Source: Macrostomum hystrix (lineage: Eukaryota; Platyhelminthes; Macrostomidae). From it: a stretch of DNA of 64,000 nt. The stretch is taken from assembly GCA_950097015.1 (NCBI GenBank), contig CATNEN010000038.1, forward strand, positions 28,178,501 to 28,242,500, written 5' to 3'. The notes under the pieces are model-generated. The model did not search any database. It was not told the origin of the DNA and saw only the letters and a program-made list of their open reading frames with translations. Of the stretch, positions 1-10,452 are shown piece by piece; within the stretch, counting starts at the first letter, position 1; each line of letters opens with the position of its first letter. The position numbers were made by a program, and so were the translations under genes.

Positions 1-1303
1 TTAATGTATTGCATTACATTAAAACAAAATATGAATGAAAAGTCGAATTAGAACTAGGTTTTGGCTGACTTAGACAATCGGTCCAGTCCAGTGGCAGGGG
101 TTTATGATCACTCAGACTCAAAACAGATCATTTAAGAGTCTTAAGTGTGTGAAATACCTGCAACTCAGCCCCTAATAGTAGACCTATCCTATGGCCACAA
201 TGGCTCACTTAGCTTAACTGCTAAGCTACTGAATTGCCTACTAGCACAAGCTACCCTTACAAGTTACTAGTTATGTGGATGGCTAGTTAAACATGACCCC
301 AGGACAAAAAACCTAGCTATGCTACCAAATGCTTAATCATAAAACGCTAATATCAACAAAAAGCTTACTTTAGATATCATAAGTTAGATAGGTAAGATAG
401 CTAATAACCGTTATTGTAATATGCATTTGAAATTGTATGTATCAAGAATTATATTTTTGTATACAGTTTAACACTGTCAGAAACAAATAAATACCAAAAG
501 AGGTATATTATATAAAAATTCACGAAAGTCATAAACGAATAACGCTAAAATATATAAAACGCGCACATTAAAAAAACAATAGACGAGAAAAGTTAATTTG
601 CCGCCAACGTTTTGAGTTCATAGATGCTCGTTATAATAATATTTTTGACAGTGAATAAAACTTGAAGCTCGTAAGAGCTTTATTTAATTTTTCGGACAAC
701 GACGATCAATTTTCAATAGACTGTTATAAATGAATCAAAAGAAATTTAATTCGATACACGCTTGGTAGATGCCGTGACTTAACTTTCTCCTATTATCCCT
801 AAAAACAAGCGCCTCGCCCCGCACGTAACTCGCAAATAGCTTTACTTATCTTACAGATTTTATGTTTGAGTGCACTCATTTTCCTGTTCTTTTACATGAC
901 TTTAAACGCATTTGCTGGAGAGAAAAGTGCATTAATTATGTGCTGTAAAAATATAAATAGTGCTAATAGCAATAAATTGTGACAATGTAAATAAACTGCA
1001 ATGAGGTCATATATATACATCCACAGATATCTAGAATACTATATGTACTTGCATACATATTTTTGCGTTAAATTAGTCACAAATTTTCAAAGAAATTCAT
1101 TAACGAGCAGATATTTAATTATGGCAGTGTTAAATTTTCCGATAGAGCAGAGCTTCTGCATAAGTTTAGTTCCTAAAATCCCTCAGCTAAATGTATTTAA
1201 GTTTTTGGCATCACCCTCACAGTACCTCAATTAATATTTAGTTCATTGAACTGAAAAGTGAGAAAAATACTTAAAATGCGATAAAAGTTAGGGAAATGCA
1301 AAT
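1..1303. other. AT-rich non-coding stretch, no gene seen
   Basis: I see no coding exon, tRNA or tandem array here. The sequence is AT-rich, and the few open frames have no recognisable motif and no coding-like composition. Confidence 0.6.
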
Positions 1304-1325
1304 GTGCTTATCAAGGACCACTGTA

Positions 1326-3120
1326 GTATTGGGTGTCCAAAAAGTAGTGATACTTTTGCTCGTATAGCCTTACTGCATGCTTGAAAATCAGCAAGTTTGG
1401 TGTTGTTGGAAAGCGAAAAATATCAGCCTTAATTTGACTAAAAAATCATCCTCATATGTTGTTTTTAAAAAAAGTTATCACTGTCTATTTGAGCAAGGGT
1501 TGCTCATAGACTTACAAAAATACTGTATGGTTGACTTTGTTGAGTTTTTATCTGCCTCAAAGATTCATGAAGCTTTAGAGCTTAACAAATCAATAAATGT
1601 AAACCAATAAATACTGGGGTAGCATTTTACGAGCGTACGAGGGTTGCTTTTTTGTCTGTGGTAAATTGTGGCTAAGTCTTCTTCGCACTGCCTGCTTGCT
1701 TCTGCCTGCCTGCCTGCTTCTGCACTGCCAGCTCATTTTTCTTTCACAAGTGCTTGCTTTTTCAAGACCAGATTCTGTTCAACTGACAGTTATGGACGTG
1801 CGCTCAAAGGAAGGACAGCGACACGCAATTCACCCACTATGGAGTATTGGGAAAAGTGGACAGGAGATTTACCATCATCTGTGCAGCATTCACGGAGCCG
1901 AAGCAGTAAGTCGCATGACGGTGTACAGATGGGTCGAGCAATTTGAGTCAGGAAGAACAAATTTGGCTGACTTGCCAAGGCCAGGAAGGCCATCTGCACC
2001 AAGCTCAAAGGCTTTGGCTGACCGGATTCTTGATCTGCTGGAAGAAGACTGCAGAATGACAATTCGTGAGATTGCTGACAGACTCGACACGCCACGATCA
2101 ACGGTTCATCTCTGCCTGACCAATATGAACTTCGTTAAGCTGAGCGCCCGCTGGGTCCCAAAGCTCCTCACTGCTGATATGCGACTGCAGCGCCAGCAGA
2201 CATGCCAAGGGAACCTGAATCTGGTAAGTCAACGCGGTGGCTGGAATCAGTTCCGCCAGTTGATTGTTACTGGCGACGAGACGTGGGTTCCACATTTTGA
2301 CCCGCCGACAAAGCAAGAGTCTAAAGTGTGGACACTTAAGGGTTCCGACGCACCACTCAAGGCTCGCCGTGAAACTCACTGTAAGAAAATCATGCTGTCA
2401 GTTTTCTTTGACTGTAATGGCCCAATCACCATTGACTTCCTGGAGCCGAATACGATGATCAACGCAGACCGTTATTCGTCTCTCCTTGCAAGCCTGAAGG
2501 CAGACATCCAAAATAAGCGGCGCTCGGGAGTCAAGCCAGTCATCCTGCATCATGACAACGCCCGGCCGCACACTGCCCACCAAACAATGGAGGCCATCAA
2601 AAAGCTAAAGTTTGACCTTCTGCCTCATCCGCCATATTCGCCAGATCTCGCGCCTGCGGATTTTGCCCTTTTCCCTCAATTGAAGCGCCACCTGAGGGGC
2701 CGTGTCCATGTCAGCCGTGATCACCTGGAACAGGAAGTCCGCAGAGTACTTTTGCACGTGATTCCGCGACAGATCTACGCAGATGCGATTGATCACTTGT
2801 TTCGTCGCTGGGAGAAGTGCGTGCAATCGGGGGGTAATTATGTCGAGAAAGCTTCCCTCCCTGATGATGATGAGTCATACTAACTGTCGAAACTTCTTGA
2901 CCTGTTACACCATTCATAAATTCATTGTAACTCTATGGCTGACCATGTTGTGTGTTTCTATTCATAACTTTGTTATAGGTTGTGTTTTTGTTAAATGTTT
3001 GCAGTCAAATTAAAGCTGATATTTTTCGCTTTCCAACAACACCAAACTTGCTGATTTTCAAGCATGCAGTAAGGCTGTACGAGCAAAAGTATCACTACTT
3101 TTTGGACACCCCTCGTATAA
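1326..3120 (+). mobile_element. mariner (Tc1/mariner) element with about 100-bp inverted repeats
   Basis: The left terminal region (about 1331-1435) and the reverse complement of about 3000-3112 are nearly identical over more than 100 bp, starting GGGTGTCCAAAAAGTAGTG. That makes unusually long terminal inverted repeats around one uninterrupted transposase frame. TA dinucleotides flank both ends, as expected for this superfamily. The right end reads TACGAGGGGTGTCC outward to inward; the left end is slightly shorter and altered (TATTGGGTGTCC). The near-identity of the repeats and the open frame suggest a young copy. Confidence 0.9.
1792..2883 (+). CDS. mariner transposase, intact, DD34D
   Basis: This enzyme cuts and pastes the mariner element that encodes it. 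From the ATG at 1792 it is 363 residues; the frame stays open back to 1666, but 345-365 residues is usual for the family and the leader before 1792 is a repetitive, hydrophobic oddity. The N-terminal half has paired helix-turn-helix-like segments (residues about 10-110, including MTVYRWVEQFESG and RPSAPSSKAL). The catalytic triad is visible: D162 in TGDETW, D255 in HHDNARPH and D290 in YSPDLAPADF, with exactly 34 residues between the last two. WVPHEL is degenerate (WVPKLL). There is no stop or frameshift. Source activity cannot be judged from sequence alone. Confidence 0.93.
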   Translation: MDVRSKEGQRHAIHPLWSIGKSGQEIYHHLCSIHGAEAVSRMTVYRWVEQFESGRTNLADLPRPGRPSAPSSKALADRILDLLEEDCRMTIREIADRLDTPRSTVHLCLTNMNFVKLSARWVPKLLTADMRLQRQQTCQGNLNLVSQRGGWNQFRQLIVTGDETWVPHFDPPTKQESKVWTLKGSDAPLKARRETHCKKIMLSVFFDCNGPITIDFLEPNTMINADRYSSLLASLKADIQNKRRSGVKPVILHHDNARPHTAHQTMEAIKKLKFDLLPHPPYSPDLAPADFALFPQLKRHLRGRVHVSRDHLEQEVRRVLLHVIPRQIYADAIDHLFRRWEKCVQSGGNYVEKASLPDDDESY

Positions 3121-3142
3121 TACAGTGGTCCTTGGTGCTTAT

Positions 3143-3554
3143 ATCTGCGATATAGCTCATTTTCTAACGAAGCAATTTGTTAGCTACAATTTGAAATAAT
3201 GTATAGGATGTTTTTGCTACTCTGCTAAATGTATTAATTTGCTAAATGATGTGAAATATTAAAAAATCGCCTACCTGCAATAATTATAATTATAATTAAA
3301 TAGCACGATCAGTTAATGAACCGCAACGAAACCACAATTAAAACAAATATCAATAAAAGAAATAAACAGGACGAAGCCAATAAAGAAACAGATTCTGATA
3401 GGATGGAAATAATCAGTGTTTTATTTTTTAATATCGAATTAATTAGTCTGACTACAGGCGGGGTGCTAATTTAATGCTGATCAACTGAGCTTGTTTAATT
3501 GAGTATAGAATATAACAAATTGCTGTCTTAATTATGAAATAAAGCTCAGTGGGT
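3143..3554. other. AT-rich spacer, probable 3' flank of the minus-strand gene that follows
   Basis: No exon or repeat is seen. The stretch lies just downstream of the stop of the minus-strand gene at 3555-4241, so it may contain that gene's 3' UTR. Confidence 0.5.
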
Positions 3555-4241
3555 TCAATTCAGAATGCCAACTTTGCCGCCGTCGCTGTATTCAATCACC
3601 TGGCTCAGCAGCTTCGTCGGCCAATCGGTCGCGTTGTTCGCATCGTCCAACTGTTCCGCACTGAGTGCTGATTGGCTCTGACGGAACAGATGTACGTCAC
3701 CCAGCACCTCTCTGATCTGCACCACCGAGTCCTGTCCGCCGATGACTTGGCGAATGTCAAACACGTTGATGACTTTGTAGAATTGCGGTGATCCCCAAAA
3801 AGGAGCCGATTCAGTAGCTGCCGTTGATGACAGTCGGAGCTCTTCACAATTCGGTTGATTGTAGCTAGACAATAGTGTTCTTTGCTGTTCAAGATGATCG
3901 ATTTCCACAATGATGGCAAACACTTTTTCTGGCGGCTTCGGCGGGCGACGCGGCAGCCGAATCGTGCAACGGTAGCCACCGTCAGCGTAGATTGTCTCGA
4001 TGAAACTGTCCGCCTGCCAGATGTGACAGACGGACAATTTTAGTTCTAGTCCATCATATTCTTGATCTTTAGGCACCAGACGGCCGTCCTCTTTGGTGTC
4101 AAGGACAAACTGGAACCAGGCGACATTGTCGTCGTCAGTTCGCCTTTTCACAATGGCCGGACGCGCGAAGCCTTGACAATCTTCGGACAATTTTGCTAGA
4201 AAGTTCAATTCATTACTCATGACAATTGCCAGCTTTTGCAT
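3555..4241 (-). CDS. unrecognised 228-residue protein
   Basis: A single open exon of 228 codons, or 221 if translation starts at the second ATG (about 4220), which opens MSNELNFLAKL. I do not recognise the family. The protein is soluble-looking, with no signal peptide, membrane segment or low-complexity run, and it has mixed alpha/beta character. There is a proline-rich basic linker (RLPRRPPKPPEK, near residue 105) and a C-terminal half rich in short hydrophobic blocks (VINVFDIRQVIGG). Codon use is coding-like throughout, and the opposite strand and other frames are broken. It sits head to head with a small plus-strand candidate gene whose ATG is about 57-78 bp away, so the two may share a promoter. 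It could also be one exon of a longer gene. Confidence 0.6.
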   Translation of the reverse strand: MQKLAIVMSNELNFLAKLSEDCQGFARPAIVKRRTDDDNVAWFQFVLDTKEDGRLVPKDQEYDGLELKLSVCHIWQADSFIETIYADGGYRCTIRLPRRPPKPPEKVFAIIVEIDHLEQQRTLLSSYNQPNCEELRLSSTAATESAPFWGSPQFYKVINVFDIRQVIGGQDSVVQIREVLGDVHLFRQSQSALSAEQLDDANNATDWPTKLLSQVIEYSDGGKVGILN

Positions 4242-4297
4242 TCAGTAACTTTCAATCGATTTTAGGAATCGAAATCGCCGTCGGCTCCTCCATCCTG

Positions 4298-4542
4298 ATG
4301 GCGCCGGACGGAGGCGATGGAAAAAAATTCGGCAGCGACGATGCGGGTTGTGTGTTCTGTGTTCAGCCGACATTGGAAAGTGAAGTAAGTTTAAGAGATT
4401 TGTTTTTTCGTTTTGTCAGATTCGCACAAAGCACGACCACCGGCACCGCCACCGCCGGGCCTGCTCAGCCGAGGATCACCTCTGGGATTTCTGGCTGTTT
4501 ACCCTGCGGGTGTTGCGAGATGGATTGGAAAAAATCGCTTAA
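4298..4542 (+). CDS. candidate 69-residue protein with a 35-nt intron
   Basis: Two exons are proposed, 4298-4384 and 4420-4542. The ATG at 4298 opens MAPDGGDGKKFGSDD and leads to CVFC, then a GTAAGT donor at 4385. The intron ends with a long pyrimidine run and TTTTGTCAG at 4419. Splicing continues in phase into IRTKHDHRHRHRRAC and a hydrophobic tail (HLWDFWLFTLRVL) before TAA. Composition is coding-like in both parts, and the frame after the splice differs from the read-through frame, which would end at 4588. An alternative is that the upstream CGATTTTAG at 4265 is an acceptor, making this the 3' end of a longer gene. I do not recognise the product. The Cys and His residues could bind metal. 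Confidence 0.4.
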
Positions 4543-6760
4543 TTTTCTATGCACTCTACTGATTGTTGGGCATTTAGAAGTAGCGTGATAAGAATATGAA
4601 AATAAAAAAAGTGTGTCTAGGCTAAAAGAAAATTGCTAAAATGAGATTTCCTGGAAATGTTCTGCAAATAAGATTTTGCACATAAGTGTACAGTTTGTGC
4701 ACTTCAACAGCGTACAGAATGACGAAACTGGCTATACTGGCTATAGAGTCTTAGTAAACATTTCTTGGAAATTAGGCGCACTTTTCGCAATTCATTTTCC
4801 TGGAAATTTTCAGACGACCTAAAGCTCGCAGATAGTAAAACAGTTTCTTAGAAATTATTTTAGTTTTCGATAATGCTATGAGTATTTTAACACAGTTAAA
4901 GCAGTTAAAACAGCGTCTGTTAGAAATCATTATAATAAAAAGTGAAGTTTTTCTAGGGAAAATGGACTTTTTGGGTTGGAAAATTTGGGTTGACTGATTG
5001 GAAATAAGGCTAGAAATTAGAATAGTTTAAAAAGAAATATACTTACTCCTAATAGAGTAAACAATATACAGTTTAGCAAATATAGCTCGTAATTTTAATC
5101 ATCGAATATTAGCAAAGTTTAATAAAAAGGACTTACCCAGAATTGACTCCATTTTCGTTGGCAGTCAAAAAAAAGGCAGGCAAATTTCTATTGGGTTAGA
5201 AAACTGTTATTTATACTGCAAGGGGAGGCGGGCGGTTCTGGGGTGGGTGTCCGGAGGGTAAGACCAAACAGCGTCAGTAACCAATAGCAACTGACTACTG
5301 TACGTGCGTGCTTTGATGTTATTGAACCACATGAAGCTATGAAGTTTTCTAAGAAGTGTAGCTAAAAACAGGAAAACGTAGTGGGACTGTAATACGGTGA
5401 GTTATGATACAAAGTTGATTGTATTTCCATAGCAACTGCTATTGTGGTCTTGTACTGTGCTCATCATGTGACTGCAGCTTGTATGAAAATGGTGAAAAAC
5501 TCTTGCATAGACTGTGTAGGGCCTCAGTAGAATAGACAGCGATTCTTAACAATGCCTAAAATTCTTATTCACTGTCTAACATTATTATTCACTGTCTAAC
5601 ATTCACATTCACTGTCTAACATTCTTATTCACTGTCTAACATTCTTATTCACTGTCTAACATTCACATTCACTGTCCAACATTCTTATCCACTGTCTAAC
5701 AGTAGAACAACATTGTCTAACATTCATATTCACTGTCCAACATTCTTATCCACTGTCTAACAGTAGAACAATATTGTCTAACATTCTTTTTAGCTGTCTA
5801 ACACTCTTATTCACTGTCCACTATCGAACACTAGAACAAGTTATTAGAACTTTTCAGCGTGACTTTATCGGTTGAATTCTAAGGAAAAAAATCGGAATTC
5901 AAAGAAAGTTGTATTTATACTCGTAATGGCGGTTAGCAACTAAATGTTTGCCATTCGGCAGCTTGTAAACACAGTTTGCCCCATATTATTTCGTTAACAT
6001 TTTATATTTTGACTTATTTAGTTTTTTAATTCAGTTAGAAACAAAATTACGGTTTAAAACAGTTGTTTCAGTTGGAACTTGACTGGTGAGCTAAGTAAAT
6101 AGTTGGTTTTGTTTCTTTTTAAATTTCCGTACATTTAAGTAATTAACAAAAGAACAATAAAAAAACAGAAAGAAAAGTCACGTGACATACTTTGTTATAA
6201 AGATTTTCTTTTGCAACTGAAATTTAGATATTGGTGAATTTTTTTTCAACAAACAGAGAAAAATTCCAGACTTCATCAACGATACTAAACAATTTATTAA
6301 CATAAAATTGTAGTTCTTATTACTTTTTAGTTCTACTACTTACTACACTACTATAAGTAGACATCTGGGCTAAACATGAAATATTTTGTTATTTTCCGAA
6401 ATCACTTTTAAAGTCTTATAAACGTTTATTCATTGCAGTCGTTAATTGTCTAAAATTAATTCCAATACACAGAATGTTCCCCATACGAAAAAGAAATAAA
6501 ATACGAGTAATAACAAAAACCTTAATAAATTAACTTTTAGTTGAGGCGCAATCCCTGTTGGTCAGTTTTTATAATTTACGAAATCGCGGAATTTTTTTCT
6601 CGAATTTTCAGATCATCGACAACTTTAGAAATTTAGATAAAATCGACCAACTAGGAAATCGAATAAAATAAAATGTATTACCCGCTACATTTAGTTTCAA
6701 ATTAAAGAATCAGGTTTCATATGGCAGAGAATGTGGATTAGGCTTCAGAAATGATCGACA
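4543..6760. other. intergenic AT-rich stretch with one minisatellite
   Basis: Apart from the array at 5558-5820 I see no gene. The last few hundred bases before 6761 lie downstream of the PSMD4 stop and may contain its 3' UTR; a minus-strand AATAAA (plus-strand tttatt) occurs near 6425-6430. Confidence 0.5.
5558..5820. repeat. minisatellite, about 20-bp unit (ATTCTTATTCACTGTCTAAC)
   Basis: Imperfect direct repeats in the intergenic space. The unit varies (TTATT or ACATT, TCTAAC or TCCAAC), and two copies carry the insertion AGTAGAACA. The core TGTCTAACA is shared with the PSMD4 intron 1 array. Confidence 0.85.
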
Positions 6761-9700
6761 TCAGATGGCGCCGCTACCCTCGTCGCCGTCTTCATCCCGA
6801 CGGTGCTGCTGTTGACGCTTCTTACTAAGCGCGGCCTGAACTTCGGCCGATTTCGAGTCCACACCGGGCAAGCCTTGCAGGACGCTCTCGAGGAATTCCG
6901 GATCTTCCAGGGCTTCGTCGTCCAGATCGTCGGCAGCCGGCTGCGGCTGATTGGTCGCGGCCGAATTAGACTGCGGCACCTGTTTGTCCTCGGCCGGGTC
7001 GACTTTGATCTTCTTACTGGGCGGATCCAAGCGGCCTTCGCTGGACGGCTGGGCGGGACCGGCGGTTGAACCGGATGGAGTTTCGGGTCCGCCCACGCCT
7101 CCAACGCCGAGGTCCGTCTGCAGGGACATCCGCAGAGCCATGGCGATCTGCTGCTCCTCCGTCATGTTCTCCAGCATGTCGATATCAGTGTCCATGGACA
7201 CACCTGCGATGCGGGATGATTGATGCTTAAGGATTTGATTGACTTAATAGATTGATCTATTGATTGACTCATTAGATTGATCAATTGATTGACTCATTAG
7301 ATTGATCTATTGATTGACTCATTAGATTGATCTATTGATTGACTCATTAGATTGATCTATTGATTGACTCATTAGATTGATCTATTGATTGACTCATTAG
7401 ATTGATCTATTGATTGACTCATTAGATTGATCAATTGATTGACTCATTAGATTGATCTATTGATTGACTCATTAGATTGATCTATTGATTGACTCATTAG
7501 ATTGATCTATTGATTGACTCATTAGATTGATCTATTGATTGACTCATTAGATTGATCTATTGATTGACTCATTAGATTGATCTATTGATTGACTCATTAG
7601 ATTGATCTATTGATTGACTCATTAGATTGATCTATTGATTGACTCATTAGATTGATCTATTGATTGACTCATTAGATTGATCTATTGATTGACTCATTAG
7701 ATTTATCTATTGATTGACTCATTAGATTTATCTATTGATTGACTCATTAGATTTATCTATTGATTGAGTCGTCACTCCCAATCTACTCACCAGTATCGGC
7801 GCCGCCCATAACTCTAGCCAGCATGGCCTCTTCGGCAGTGCGCGGCCCGTCCGAAGAGGCTCCTCCGCCCGCAGCGACAACTCCGCCAGCCAGACTGCCG
7901 CCGTCCTGGTTGGCATTCTGCTGCTCCTGCCTGGCCCGCTGCTCCTCCATGGAGACGCGCAGAGCCAGGGCCAGCTCCGGGTCGTCCTGGGCGTCGACCC
8001 CGAAGTCGTAGCCGCCGCCGTAGCCGGGCGGCAGCGAGCCGGCGCCGTCTTCGCCGACGATGATTGGACTCACCTGGGAGGCAGTGGGATTCCAGTGCTT
8101 TCATGATCTGGGAGTTTTTATTGACAATTTGGGAATGCTTTAATGTATTCACTACTTCAAAAGGGATTTAGGTATTTCAAAAAGTTGAGGTGATCGTTAA
8201 AATACGAAATAAGGGATATTCCGATGAAGGGATTTATTAAAAAAGCGAACTTGGGACATTGTGTTCATAGCAATTCAATAGAATTTTAAACAAAGTTTTT
8301 CACGAAATTTTAATGCGAGGGAAATTATTAGAAAATTAGGAGATTTAGGGCTTTTGATGATAATAATAATAACTGCAGGAGGGCTGCGGGCACATTATCA
8401 TGCTGAAACTAGACCCGCAGCCATCGAGGAGGCGATTCCGCCCATTTCGCTGACTCCTGAGCACACACTCCTGAGAACCCTTTAGAGTTTTGAATAAGTG
8501 AATGATAGATTTAAAAAAAATCTCACCATGAGACTATCGTGCAGCATAGATCCGGCAGTGACAGTGACCAGGTGAGACCCGGTGCCGTCCTTGCCATTGA
8601 CGGCCTCCAGCATGGCGGTCAGCTTCGCCTGGTTGGCCTCCTCTTCGCCGAAGTTCACCACATCCAGGCTGACATTCTCCTTCTTTAGTCGCTTGCCGAG
8701 GCGGACAAGCTCCTTGATTGGGAGGGGAGCAAGTTGCTAGTGCGGGGATAATATTATACGCAACTGAATAATTCGGTTTAGGGATTTGGGAAGAATGTCT
8801 GTTCATTTTGGGGTGTTTATAAGTGTATAAAGCTCGTATTTAGTTTTAGGGATTTTGCAATTTGTTTATTCAATAATGGGATTAATGAAAAAAATAATTT
8901 CTTGATTTTTGGGAATTGTTAAAAATGCATTTTCATTTTTGGAAATGAGAAGAATGGCTATTAAATTTGGGGATTTGGGAATAATTGCTAATTAGTTTCG
9001 AGATTAATGAAGAATGGCTACTTAATTTGTGGATTAATGAAGAATGGCTACCTAATTTGGGGATCAAGGAAAAGTAGTAATAAATTTTGGGATTTGAGAA
9101 AGAATGGAAACCGAAATTTGAGTATGTGCAATTCTAGCAGGCTGTTTAAATGATTGCTTCAAGAAAAAATATTGCCACGCTTAAGATCTAAACAAAAGAA
9201 TAGAAAATTAATAACCTTCTCGTCCTCTTCAATAGGGGAGCCGACAAAGGCAACGATGCGCATTCGCTGATTGCGACTCTGCCGATGCCGCAGAGCCAGG
9301 TGAGCGATGCGAATCGAAGTGCCAAACTGGATACCACCGCGCGGCTGCACCGACTGCAGGCGGGACATCACCTTTTGGGCGTCCGGTGACAGAGTCACCA
9401 GCACCTCGGCGCCTGCCATGCAGATGAGGCCAACCTTGACAAAGATTGGCAAGAGAGGCTTTGGAGCTGTGCTTAACAAGTGATGATTCTAGTGTCTAAC
9501 AGGTGATGATTCTAGTGTCTAACAGGTAATGATTCTAGTGTCTAACAGGTAATGATTCTAGTGTCTAACAGGTGATGATTTTAGTGTCTAACAGGTGATG
9601 ATTCTAGTGTCTAACAGGTGATGATTCTAGTGTCTAACAGGTGATGATTCTAGTGTCTAACAGGTAATGATTCTAGTGTCTAACAGGTGATGATTCTAGT

Positions 9701-10452
9701 GTCTAACAGGTAATGATTCTAGTGTCTAACAGGTAATGATTCTAGTGTCTAACAGGTGATGATTTTAGTGTCTAACAGGTGATAATTCTAGTGTCTAACA
9801 GGTGATGATTTTAGTGTCTAACAGGTGATGATTCTAGTGTCTAACAGGTGATGATTCTAGTGTCTAACAGGTGATGATTATAGTGTCTAACAGGTGGTGA
9901 TTCTAGTGTCTAACAGGTGGTGATTCTAGTGTCTAACAGGTGATGATTCTAGTGTCTAACAGGTGATGATTCTAGTGTCTAACAGGTGATGATTCTAGTG
10001 TCTAACAGGTGATGATTCTAGTGTCTAACAGGTGATGATTCTAGTGTCTAACAGGTGATGATTCTAGTGTCTAACAGGTGATGATTCTAGTGTCTAACAG
10101 GTGGTGATTCTAGTGTCTAACAGGTGGTGATTCTAGTGTCTAACAGGTGATGATTCTAGTGTCTAACAGGTGATGATTCTAGTGTCTAACAGGTGATGAT
10201 TCTAGTGTCTAACAGGTGATGATTCTAGTGTCTAACAGGTGGTGATTTTAGTGTCTAACAGGCGAGGAGTTAGTACATGAATCTGATTAACACAAACAAA
10301 GAGTAATTTACCGTATTCTCAGCGTTTGACTTTTTCGAATGGCACACCAAACTGACAGCGTCCTGTTGCGCCAGGAGCCTGGTTGGCACAAAGTCGCCAT
10401 TCCTGGCATAGTCAGAATTGTCAACGCAGATTACTGTAGCTTCGAGTACCAT
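6761..10452 (-). CDS. PSMD4: 26S proteasome non-ATPase regulatory subunit 4 (Rpn10/S5a)
   Basis: Proteasomal ubiquitin receptor between base and lid of the 19S particle. Five exons: 10452-10312, 9434-9216, 8712-8527, 8073-7791, 7203-6761; together 1272 nt, 423 residues (human form 377). The N-terminal von Willebrand A domain (residues 1-190) opens [20 protein letters not shown] and includes [10 protein letters not shown] and [13 protein letters not shown]1 (about 213-230) contains [16 protein letters not shown]2 (about 292-305) contains [12 protein letters not shown]. The acidic C-terminal [15 protein letters not shown] motif is followed by a basic, Gln/His-rich tail. The linker between the UIMs is Gly/Ala-rich and longer than in mammals. 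All splice phases agree. The exon 2 donor is the weak AAG/GTTATT. Introns 1 and 4 are filled by minisatellites. Confidence 0.97.
7236..7768. repeat. 25-bp minisatellite filling PSMD4 intron 4
   Basis: Unit ATTGATCTATTGATTGACTCATTAG, about 21 very homogeneous copies. The array covers almost the whole intron (7204-7790); only about 30 bp at each end are unique. Confidence 0.97.
8358..8475 (-). mobile_element. 5'-truncated tRNA-derived SINE copy in PSMD4 intron 3
   Basis: Shares the block reading TTTCGCTGACTCCTGAGCAC and the (TAA)n-type tail with the copies at 32913, 42417 and 55601. The tRNA-like head is missing. It lies in the minus orientation, the same strand as the host gene. Confidence 0.7.
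8780..9130. repeat. degenerate direct repeats in PSMD4 intron 2
   Basis: Loosely repeated phrases such as GATTAATGAAGAATGGCTAC and TTTGGGGAT recur at irregular spacing, so this looks like an old, eroded array. Confidence 0.45.
9480..10263. repeat. 23-bp minisatellite filling PSMD4 intron 1
   Basis: Unit GTGATGATTCTAGTGTCTAACAG, about 34 copies with a few recurrent variants (GTAATG, GTGGTG, ATTTTA). The intron is 9435-10311, so the array occupies about 90 percent of it. Confidence 0.97.

Larger units (their letters stand above)
1304..3142. mobile_element. hAT-like terminal stub (14-bp TIR, 8-bp TSD) enclosing a mariner
   Basis: A perfect 14-bp inverted repeat, CAAGGACCACTGTA at 1312-1325 and its reverse complement at 3121-3134, is abutted on both sides by the 8-bp direct repeat GTGCTTAT (1304-1311 and 3135-3142). 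An 8-bp target duplication next to a terminal repeat beginning CA is the pattern of hAT-superfamily insertions. The only interior left is a few bases and a complete mariner. The simplest reading is a very short or internally deleted hAT-type MITE into whose central TA a mariner later jumped. No hAT transposase is present. The superfamily assignment is inference from the termini only. Confidence 0.6.

Noticed and set aside
1377-1610. 77-codon frame at the left end of the mariner
   Set aside because: It starts inside the terminal inverted repeat and has no motif; it is untranslated mariner sequence.
9480-10263. CRISPR-like regularly spaced direct repeats
   Set aside because: Units are contiguous with no unique spacers, lie in a eukaryotic intron and have no associated cas genes.
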